The position numbers and the translations under genes are program-made. A stretch of DNA of 64,000 bases from Arctopsyche grandis (taxonomy: Eukaryota > Arthropoda > Insecta > Trichoptera > Hydropsychidae). Location of the stretch: positions 37,367,986-37,431,985 of the forward strand of contig NC_135355.1 of the NCBI RefSeq assembly GCF_051622035.1. Reading direction: 5' to 3'. The stretch's first letter is position 1; the number at the start of each line of letters is the position of its first letter. The notes below the pieces were generated by a model, which was given only the letters and a program-made list of their open reading frames with translations, did not search any database and was not told the DNA's origin. This document shows, one piece after another, positions 24,701 through 36,700 of the stretch.

Positions 24701-27700
24701 TATAAACCGTCGTTTACGTGAGCTGCTGAGATGTGGCCGTGAACTGCTGGATGGTATGAATAGACTTCAAATCACAACCATTCTTATACAATTTTAAATG
24801 TGCGTATAATTTTAGTATAAATGTTGATAAGTTTCTGTTCTAAATTGGAACTAATGCCGGAATCTGTGGTTATAAGTTAACTTATTATAAGAAAACACTC
24901 GAAAGTGCGTATACGTGGACTCCAGCTGTGAGAGGCGAATCTTCATGTCGTTATTAATACGTACGATCTTATTATTTCGAGAAATATCTTATACATTTAT
25001 TCAAATATGGACTCCAGCGGTGAAAGGTTTTTCTTCATGTCATTATTAATTCGTATGATCTCATTATTTCGGGAAGTTTCTCTCACATTTCTTCAAATAA
25101 TGGGAATCATCGTTATCGATCACTGTCAAACCAAATGTCAATAAAAGGATCAAATATCATTGAAAATACTCCAGGGGGTGAGGTTTGCGAAGGGACGCGA
25201 CGGTACAGATTTGACCTAGCAGCTTTGTTTTTTTAAAAGCCTTATACCGGGTTGATTTTTGCATGCGCAAAACTATCTAAAGAAAAACACGTGTCGTATG
25301 CGGCACGTCTCAGTGTGTTTTCGCCTTTATAAGTAGCATTTTATAAGTGGTTTTGTAAATAAGCAAAACGCACGATATTGGAATACTGCCAAACCAGAAA
25401 GACCTTTATGGATTTGCTCTTAAATTGTTTCTCACTACAATTAGAGGAAGGTCGAGAAATGTGGTTTTATCTAAACGCTGCCAAAGTCCTAATATTTTGA
25501 ACTAAATAATTCAAAAAAATTATAACATCTGAAGAAATGTGGTGGAAATTTTCAAGCACATGTTTATATATTTTTATAAAATACAAATGTTTGCATATAT
25601 ACTAATGTATTATAATATGTACATTTTACTGTTTTTGGGTCAAGGTTTTAAAAATAAATGTGGACTAAGATACATACATACATGCATTGCATACACTGGG
25701 ACAGTAGCTTTTCAATATACTTAGATAATAATGTGGATCTTTATCTTTTGACACTATAGTGATCAATCGTTGTCGCTATCAATCAATCGTTGCGGTATAT
25801 ACTTATGTATTATATGCTGATTTTGATTTTTTTTTTTATATTTTCCAACAGACAAAAGCTCACATCCCCGAAATGGAACCGATTCAAGGGAGTCAAGCTG
25901 AGATGGAAAGACAAAATCCGGTTGAACAACGTCATATGGAGATGTTGGCACATGCAATGTGAGATACATATTTTTTAATCAGTATAATATTTACTGTTAT
26001 TATTCTTGAATGCATCGTCAATTCATTTCATTATATGTACGCATGCCGTATATGTATGTAGGTCGGATAATTATTTTTCTCCATGTTCCCGTTACGTTGC
26101 ATTTAAATGGCTTCATTTGCACAGATCGGGATTTTTATCAGTCGATTCCTTTGAATGTTATAAAAGACACGTTGATATTTTCAACATTTCAGTTCGCATT
26201 CATTTTGGAAATTGAGTTTTGTTGCATATATATTTTTATTTTATTACATACACACGGGGGCAGAGAAATGTTATAATAATACATAGAGGCGCCTTTAGGA
26301 ATAAATAAATTGTTTCAATATTACGCGGCACGTCTCCATAACTACGCTAAAATGTACGAAATACAACCAGGGTCATCACATATTCACTACAGAAATTAAA
26401 GTTTTATTTTGATATAGATTTATTTACAATTTGAGTATATATATGGTGGTGTTGGGCGTTGGTGGCCAATCCGTTTATTTTCTCAGTTGGCAGATTATTT
26501 ATATCCACTTTTTTTTATTTGTCTGTCATTATTATAATTGAGTATTCGGCGCCATCAATAAAAATGTTTTTACATTTCTCTTGTGCCACCCCTGAAAGAT
26601 TATGTAGAATGCGGGCGATCGCCATGACACTTTTAAAAACTGTCAAACTACGATGTTAATTGCATAATATGTTACTTAAATGATCAATTTACTTATAAAA
26701 ATATATTCCATGTTGTTTATTGTGTGTTTTTGAATGCATTGTGCAATTTTTAACGATGCACTTGTCCATTGTCCTTGCCCAGAGAAGTTTTTATCGGACA
26801 TACATCTACCACCAAGCATCAAATATGACTGATGCTAAAATTATTTTGGATTGTCTGTGGACAAGCGTCACTTGACAGCAATATAACATTTAAAGCCACT
26901 TCTATTATTATAACATTTCTCTGCACGGGGGCGACAAAATTTTTGACCAATAAGGAATGACTTCAAATTCATAATAGTACATTGAACAACGTGGATAGTC
27001 CCGTTCATATCTAGGGGGGGCGGCTGCCCACCCCGGATCCCCCAAAATGACGCCCCCGCCTACACACATCATATTTGCCATGACAGGAATTACCACAAGG
27101 CGACACATATGGTTAGATTATTATTGTACAGGTGTGTTACTCAGAGTTGGCGCGCTCTCGTACTCACGCAGAAGCGTGCGAAATGGACAGAGCGTCTTTT
27201 TATTATTGAATGCAGTGTGACATGCTATACACATATTCACCGATACAACACCAACTTTCGGTAACAGACCTGTACATAATTACTAAAAAAATTTCATAAC
27301 ATAACAGTACATAGAATACAATAGAGACATCTATGGACAATCAACAAATTTGAGAGAAATACATTATGTAGGTAGCATATATTTGAGATTCAACAAATTC
27401 AAGATGCTAATAACTTGAATTTACGTGAATCTGAGGGAGAGGATACCGATTTATTGAATCTATATCAACAATTAAGCTTGAAAAATTGGAAAATTCTTAT
27501 AGGAAACGGTTGATCTATTTCGAAACGGTCGTATTTTTTGATAACCACAAGATCTCGCAGCGTGTTTGGCCGTTATACACATATACACAAGTATTCTTTA
27601 TTTAGCTCTTCCAGGGCTGCGCCTAGGGGTTTAGCCGCCTGTGTACAAACTTAAATCAGCTGTTCTTTAATTTTATCAGCATTCGTATAAATCATATCAA

Positions 27701-30700
27701 TATAAAAAATGAAGTACGTGCTAGTGGTGCATTTATCTTATGTTCTATTATAGTTAGACTTTCGCTTTTTTTTAATATAAGGATTTTTATTTTCCCATTA
27801 ATATATTACGGGTAGCCCCCTATAATATTAAACTTGTACATATATGAATTTATAGCTTATAAATATGAAATCATATTCAAATAGTGGTGATATAGTGGGT
27901 AGGATGGTTTTGCCAATTTGATGAGGAAACGTTTCAACAATGAAATCAATGATAGGAAACGATCGATTTGAAGTCTGATCAGCAGCACTACAGAAATACT
28001 TCCGAATTAATCTTTTCACTCGAGGTTAAACCAGAGCTCGAACCCGGGCATCTCTCGGTGGTTAGCTTCAACCCAACAACCAAGCTATGCTTTTGACTAT
28101 TCGGATCTTGTCCAATTCTTCTCGAAGAATCAGAAGTGAAATGTCAGTTATATATTCAGAATTGTTTCATACCTTATGGCTCACCCTGTGGATTCAATTT
28201 AGTACATAACATATTTGTAAATTGGGAGCGTTATCGTCTTGACGTTTATCTTCGATTTGAAATTTGCAAAACACGTGTCAGGGATTCGCTCCGAATTATC
28301 TATTTATTTTTAAATTTATATTCTTGGTTATCATTTGAAATAAACGATCACCGATCATGTTATATTGTTACAGAATTAGATTTTTTTTTATTAAAAAATA
28401 ATCAATAGTACATGTTTATTAAATATATTTTCGCGACAGTGTGTTAATTGAAAACACATAAAATTGCACAAATCGCGAGATCCGCATATAAGCGGTTCTG
28501 TTTGCACACATGTACCGTATTTTATATCGTTTTAAATTTTCTATGGTGCTTCTTCGCGTATGAATGTTGAAATTATTGAAGAGTCAACATTGACAGATGA
28601 CGATTCAAGGCTGATAGGGCGATATTTTATAACAATTAATGAATTATTCTCGTTTCATATCAAGATAGTGTGTGTGTGCACATGTATGTGTCTAAAGTCT
28701 TATCTCATCCGATAACCGGAGTTCAAATTTTGGTGGTGCCAGAATGTGGGGCTTTTTTATGTGCAGGATCATGCGATGAGTGCGTGGATGAATCGTACGA
28801 TTACCGCATATCGTCGGCGATATGTCAGAATGATATAATATGAGCTTTTGTGTGTGTGTGGGAAACTAAATTAGATTGATTATCATTGAAAGTACGCAAA
28901 TAAACAGAAAAATAGTCACTACTCAGATAGTGCAAACACGTGAAATGGCTAAAAAAGCACTTCTTATTTTAGAATTTCGTATATCATTTCTATCAATGGC
29001 CATATAAATACATAGTTATATTTTTTGCATCGACGTATGTATGTATGTACATATATTCAACAACTATTTACTATTTGAATATTCAACTGGAGATATGTAG
29101 TTAATCTTTTTAAGTATTGTTGCGTAGGGGTGGGTGGAGGATCCAAGTAAAAGGCCAAAGTCGTTTCACAGCATTTATTGATGATTGAGGAGATACACGC
29201 ACTGCCAGTGCTCCGTCTTGATATCGCCTAAGTACCTCCTTATAACGGACAGGTCGCTCAGGGCATCTTCGACGTCCGATTACTTCCCCATTGTTTAGTC
29301 ACGTACTCGGATGTGCAGTACCGCGCTTTGGCGTTGTCACTTCTAAGAACTCCACGGGAATGTGACCGAGTGCCGCTATCGCCGCTAAGTGCATTTAGGG
29401 GTTTCTCATTGTTTAGCCGACTTGCACTTAAGTCTGGAGATAATCCTCGAAACCAATTATAACGGCGGCTCCTTTTAGCATACGCTACAGTTTTAATGTT
29501 GTCTAGGGTGAATTGAAAAACCGATAATGTCGAGTTGGTGAAAGGTTTTATCGTCATCTTAATCATTATTATCACAAGCCTCTTCTATACCTCACTTGGC
29601 TCTTTCGTCTGACAATATTTTGGGTTTGGTATCCTACATTCTTCCGATCGTTTTAAAACTTTGTCATTTTGCGAGTTTTGGTCAAAAATATATTGTTGCG
29701 TAGGGGTGGGTGGAGGATCCAAAGAAAAGGTCAAAGTCGCTTCACAGCATTTATTGGGTGATTAAGGAGATCCACGCACTGCCAGTGCTCCGTCCAGAGT
29801 GCCTTCATATGGCCCAAGTACCTGCTTATAAAGGGCAGGTCGCTTACTGCATCTTTGACGTCTATTTACTTCCCCATTGCTTAGGCACGTACACGGATAT
29901 GCAGTCCCACGGTCCAAGGCATGCAGTCCCACGCTTTCGCGCTGTCAGTTCTGAGAACTCTAATGGGAAGCCGTGCCGACCACTTATGTGTGTCCATTCG
30001 GGAGTCTCCGTTGTTAGCCGAATGCACTTAAGCCTGGAGATAATCCTCGAAACCAATTATGTCAAACGGTCGCAGGGTCTCAGGAACGCGCCGTTTCACG
30101 CTCGTCCGGATGGTGAAGAATAATCATAAAAGACAAGTTTAAAAAATGCTACAATTTTGACCATCTTGACGTCTAGTAGCATTTATTTCCCTTTTCGCCA
30201 CCCTCTCTCTCACTTTGTCAGATTTTAATTGTTTAAACGCCTATAAATTTTTCTTTTTGACACTATATCTTATAAAATTTGCATTATAGGCTCTTATTAT
30301 ATCTCTCGATTCAAGCCAAGTCAGCAGTATGGCTCGATGGTTCCGTTTATGTTAAGCACCGAGAGATTACTGGGATCGATCCCGTGCTAATCTTTAATGC
30401 TGCTGGTCAGACTTGGGTATTTGTGACTCCAAGTCGATCGTTTCCTAATGTTGTGAGTTTGCCAACTTATCTGATTTCATTGTTGAAACGGTTCCTCCAT
30501 CCAATTGGCAAAAACCATCCTACCTGTACAAGTCTAAATCCATAGGTCTCTATGGATTAATTAATTAATAGTTAATTTCGTGTTTTTCACGTCAGCGTTA
30601 GCGATTTATGTAATAAAAAATGCTGCAATGTTTGTAATCGGCTAGGTAGGCGCATTGGGGTTTACCTGTTAGGCTTTCCTGGTATATGATGTAAAATAAA

Positions 30701-33700
30701 ACAATAATAAATTAGAAAAATTCCAAAAAGGAAAAATGCCAGCGTGTTTCACATAGTTAAAGTGGGTACGATTTTATTCATACTATCCAGCATTTTACGG
30801 CAACAGCCCAGCACAGCAGTGCACGGAAAAGACTACTTCTACTCATACTATATACCAGCGCACTTTCAGACAAGCTTTGGCCGAGTGTAGTTCAAAATCG
30901 GCTTACATTACATACATTACGGAGCGCGATGATACGGAGCAATGTTGTTTTATTCGTGAGTCGTTGATATTTGAGTCAACTTCCTGCGTTCCTCGTAAAT
31001 TGTAATATTTTTAAATCAGTATTGTTACTTTGAGTAGAAAAATTAAGTTGACTATAGAATGTTTTATAAGTTCAAAGAAAACCAAATTATTTATTTTTTC
31101 AATTTATAATCAAAAAAATAAAAATGGGAGCCGGTCCTGAACAGACCTGATAATTGTATCCTGTTAAGTTATCTATAGTTAAATATGTATTTGAATAAAT
31201 TTGGAAATCGATTTTTTTTATCACCATCTTGGTAAATCGAGTGCATGTAGTGAATTGAATAGTTGCTCAATTGAGCCACTTTCGCTAGTATGAATGTTTA
31301 AGAATGGAACTTTTTTTTTTCTACTCACTCGACCCAATTTTCAAAACAAATTATTAAACGATTTGGTCTTTTGTCAATGGCGGATTTAAAAAAAAGGTTC
31401 TTAAATGTTCATACTAGCAAAAGTGGCTCAAATTATTACTGGGTACTGTATTCGATAAAGTCAGTTGAAATATAACACAATTACGTACATGCATATTTTA
31501 AATTCTAAAAAATGTCACACATCAATCATATATCTCGTTCAGTCGGACACTTTATCAGACACATGACCCAATCGTGCACGTCTATCCCCTCCAAAAAGCC
31601 CCGCATCCGACAACTATAAAATCATAAAGATCCGTGATAAAGCCCATCATAATATCTTTATTGTCAGTCAATATACACACGTCTCTTTAAATTTTCCGCA
31701 TACCCTAATCTCTCCCGATATATAAAGTATAAAATAAGTGCGACTTTGTACTCTCGTCCACACTCCGTCAGGGTTTCGGACTCATCACACACACACATAG
31801 TGTTCCACGATCGACTATTTCCGAATTAATATCGACCGTTGAGTTCTTCAAACATCTTCCGATTCATCGCGTATAATGTGAACGAGTGCGCCGCACGTTG
31901 TGTTTGTGTATTATAAATAAGCCGCGGATCGGAAATATAAATAAATAAGAACTGATTCGTACATCATATCTATTGCTGTTCGTTATCCGCGTATCGAAGT
32001 ATAGTCCTAGATCGGGCGGGTGGTAATTTTGTGTCCGATTCATGCCGGGGACATTCGGGATTTCGTTAACGGAGTTCTCGGGCGATTCGCCGAACGTGCC
32101 GGAAATATGCAGATTCATTCAGGGGCGCCCCGCACTTCTTGGGGTCGCAAGACTAAGGTTAAGCTCTGAGGGTTCGTCGACGGGATGACGAAAGGTGCAG
32201 TTGAGGTGGTCGGATGCGGGGGCTGTGCCGTGCTGATGGAGGTGATGTTGTGACGGTGGTGTTTGGACCCAAACTTTTGCTTTTGTTGCAGTTATTATGA
32301 AACAAAACACCCTGGTGTGCCAGTTTGCCTCACCCCTGGACGTCGACACGCATACCAAACCAGAGGTAATTATAAAATTATTTTGTGTTTTTTTTTAATA
32401 TAATCTTTTATATGTATATTATGACATACTTATAATCGAGCAAATAAATGTGCATATGTATGTAGTGTTCAAAAATGGTATAAATATAGCAATTTAAAAT
32501 CATTCTACGGTTATCTCTAGTGTGTTCTCGATTTTTTTATTTTAATTTGTGTCAGATTTTTTTTCATAGAGTATACATACATACAGTGGTGATGAAATAT
32601 ATAGGTTTTTAATACCAAATTGACCCTTTTTCATTTCAAATTGATCGTTTTTCTTTTCAATGTCAATTTGAAATGAAAAATGAATGTATAAAAAAATCAA
32701 TATTGTTGCGTAGGGGTGGGTGGAGGATCCAAGTAAAAGGCCAACAGTCGTTTCACAGCATTTATTGATGATTAAGGAGATACACGCACTGGCAGTGCTC
32801 AGTCCAGAATGACATGATATCGCCTACGTTCCGCCTTATAAAGGGTAGATCTCTCAGGACGCGTACTCTGTTTACCTGTTGTATAGTCACGTATTCGGAT
32901 ATGTATTTCCACGACATTGGGTCTCCCCGTACCGATTCTGAGAAATAACTAATAACGGTCATTGTTTAGCCTAAATGCACTTAGAGTCCAGATATAATCC
33001 TTGGAAGTAAGTGCATGCACTTAATCCGATAACAGATATCCGTTGGTCTAAGTGCAATTCGCTCAATCCGCGGCGTACGTAACAATATTATAATTGATAC
33101 ATTTTAAAATCACATACATATGTACATCTCGAATTGTAACGCTTAGATAAATAAATAAATTTAAGATAGGAAACCAATCCTTATAAACGTGGTGAAATGA
33201 AAAATTGTCCAAATAACGTATAACGTATGGCAAAAAATGTGTAAAAAATCGGTCTCCGTGACGAGACAGAATGTTAAATGACAGAAAATGCAAATATCGG
33301 AAGGCAAAGATCGAAAATCGAAAGATCAAAAAAAAATGGTGCATGGTAAAAGGTACATACTCACTTAATTTGCGCGAGCAGGATACAACAGGAACAAGAG
33401 GAACAGGCTTTTTCTCCCGTATTAATGTGTGCGCGCAGAATACGGGAGGAAAAGCCTGTTCCTCTTGTTCCTGTTGTATCCTGCTCGCGCAAATTAAGTG
33501 AGTATGTACCGTTTACCATGCACCATTTTTTTTTGATCTTTCGACTTAAGATCTTTCGATTTTCGATCTTTGCCTTCCGATATTTGCGTTTTCTGTCATT
33601 TAACATTCTGTCTCGTCACGTAGACCCGTAAAAAATATATGTATGTATATGTTTTTTACTTTAAAAATTCGCTAGATAATTAATTATGAGTATTTTTAAG

Positions 33701-36700
33701 CAATAAATTACAATCAATAGAAAAAACATCCGATTATCGATTTCAGTACTCACTTTGAGCATAGCAATACTAGGTTAGATTTTCAGTTCAAGAAAGCAAA
33801 AGTCAAAAAACTGAAAATTATGCATTTTTTTAAACACTCATAAACGAAAGCGAACAATCAAGAATCATTATCATATTCAAATTTAGTGGGTTAAACTAGT
33901 AATAAAAATTGATTAGTCCCGCGCTGTGGCATTTTTTTTTTTGTTGTAATTGTAAGTATTTTTATAAGAAAATGAAATGAATTTCGGTAAATAAGATTAG
34001 ATTAGGCTATTTTAATTCATTTAAAGTAAATATTAACAAGTGGTAGTAGATAGTGATATTATCTATAAATAATTCTGACACGTGTATGTAAAATTGGACG
34101 TAGTTCTGCAAAAAGGATGCAACCTACATGTATGGGTAATATATATTCGACTATTTATGTAAGTACATTCCTAGCATGCTAACGAGAGGTTCCGGGGTTC
34201 AAGCCCAGGGTTAACCTCAAATTAAGAGAATTTCTGCAGTGCAGCCGGTCAGTTTTGGATATTTGTGACTCCCAAGTCGATCGTTTCCTATCAGAGTTTC
34301 CCAATTTATCAGATTTCATTGTTGAAACCAGAGATTTTTAATAATAATATAAGTGGCTTTAGACGTCATAGTGTTGTAAGATTGCGGTATGGCTATCGCC
34401 ATACTTAATTAATGTCCACCACAGTCGTGTTTGGTGTACATTGTGCAACTTTTAACGATACACTTCCTCATCTTGCGAGTAATATGAACAAATGTTTATC
34501 TGACATACGTCGAACACCAAACATGACTGTGGCAGAAACTAATTAAGTATGGCGATAGTCATACCGCAATACTACAACCAAAGCCATTTCTATTATCATT
34601 ACATTTCTTTGGTTGAAACGGTTCCTCATAAAATTGGCAAAACCATCCTACCTACTATTTCAATATGATTACTATTTACCCATGCCGGCAGGATCCTTTT
34701 TGCAGAACTAAGTCAAAACAATGATAAAATATACTGTTCTTATACCTAAAATACTATATATAGATGTAAGGTTAGAATTTTTGATTTTGTATCGATCACT
34801 TGTTCAAACTCGCAATGTGGTTTAATGACACAAACAAAGTACCCAAATAATGTAGAAGACTAAAAACATAATTGAAGCTGTTTGTTAGTGCATAGTCTAT
34901 AAAAAGTCTTTCAGCAACCATTTGACATACTGCATCTCCACATAATCCCTTTACGACAAGTAAACGTGAGATGTCTATGAAGATTTATCAACATTGTTAT
35001 CTACTCAAGTTTAATCTATGTACTGGTATGTACTGTACCGGCATATATGTCCATATAAAATTCTTCACAATATTGTAATGTATTTAGATACCTACATACA
35101 CATCATATGTAGTTTGCATGAATATACCACTGCAGTGCTAAGTGATATCAATTGTACAGTTATTCCAGAGCATTTATTCAAATGTGAATGCAATTGATAT
35201 ACATATGCACATTCATAATGTACATATATGAAGTGAATATAGTAAAGTACTATAGATACATCTTTCCCTAAATTTGATTATGCCATAAGTAGAGACACGT
35301 ATTTTGGGCATTTTGCTATTAATGCTTAATTGATGCTAAATTCGTAAAATATGCGTATAGATGCTAAAATAACAAACAAAAGTGAAATTTGCATAAAATT
35401 TATAAAATTAAAAGACAATTTAAAAGGGTCTTCCTATCCCTTTGACAATTTATTATGTGAAGAAATTGAGGGGATAAAACAGAGCTTGCAGTTTACCATA
35501 GACGGTGTTTTGTCTACTACTGTAAACAAAAGAAGACAGTTGGAGCTGTGTATCCAAAAGGCTGCTCAAAAAAGCGTCTTAAAACTAGATTCGCACTCAA
35601 CAGACGTCTTAAAACTAGAATCGCACAAAACAGTTCAAATTGTATATATGTATGTATATAAATTTTATTAAAATTCATCGAAATTTTTTATTATTTAAAA
35701 TTTAGCTCTTCATAAAAATAGATGCTAAAATTGAACATTTTTAATGCCCTAAAACGCTAAAATACAAAATGAAAATGCTAAAATTGACAAGAATAGATGC
35801 CCAAAATACGGGTCTCTAGCCATAAGTAAGTAAAATCCGTTACTCGAAAACAGTTATGGCATTTTGCTTAGTGTCCAAAAAACCCAAAGAATATAAACGA
35901 CAAATAATGCTTTTATACTTTTGCTAAAAATGTACATATTATTTGTGGGGGCCCCGGGCCTCCTTCGAAAGCCGAGCCCGGGCAATTTACATACACTTCC
36001 CCCCCCCCCCCCTCGTCGGCCCTGTGCATAAGTACTATATATAAATTTAATAAATAAAATGTATGAAAATAGATTTATTGTTGCAATCTATACTCGAATA
36101 ATTTTATGGCGGCAATCAGACATACAAACAATAGTCGACACCTGATCCGATCTTTATTACCGCTGAATTGTACGAAATTTGTATTGTCGCAATAGAAACT
36201 GCCCGTCTGTGATAGTAGTAGTTTTAATGCTTCGATATATGGGGTGTAAACTATGTATATTGTATACTTTCGATACACTATATCTTGATTCCAATATGTC
36301 TGTGATGCTCTTGTGCGCAAAAAACATTTATTTTTGCAATGTTTATCTGCGGGCACGTGGTCGTCTCGTGGGTCTTTATCATGTTTTGTACAGGTTGAAC
36401 GTTCGGCCGAATTGGCTAGACTTTCTTAAGATATGTCAGCTATCTCGTCTATATGCCGCGTGTGTATTTATGCGTTATGCTTTATTGCAGTACTTTGTAA
36501 CCTTTTTTCTTTCCATATATCCCACCACCGGGATGTAAATTTAGTTGTACGTGATAAATAGCGTTGATAAGATTTTAAAACTTTTGAATTGATGTTGTTG
36601 TTGAGATTAGGAAAGCTTCGGTTTGGGTTTAATAGTAGATAGACATCATTTTTTTTTTAGTGTATACATATGTATGTACATATGTAGATCACATGTGCCA

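Larger units (their letters stand above)
17785..25851. other. Mondo intron 1 (8 kb)
   Basis: No other gene is supported here. It opens with a CT microsatellite (17790-17821) and holds a (TA)n run at 18678-18745 and GT runs near 19665-19687 and 23134-23157. Elements listed separately occupy much of 21.1-25.3 kb. The stretch 18750-21100 is AT-rich with no recognisable element. Confidence 0.7.
25959..32291. other. Mondo intron 2 (6.3 kb)
   Basis: Contains a hAT element, SINEs, two solo LTRs, a dispersed repeat and a palindrome, listed separately. Its last 550 bases are CpG-rich and repeat-free (see the candidate promoter). No separate gene is supported. Confidence 0.65.

Noticed and set aside
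29490-29693. Possible retrotransposon interior between two same-oriented LTRs
   Set aside because: Only 204 bases with no priming site or coding remnant; the two LTRs are better explained as separate insertions.
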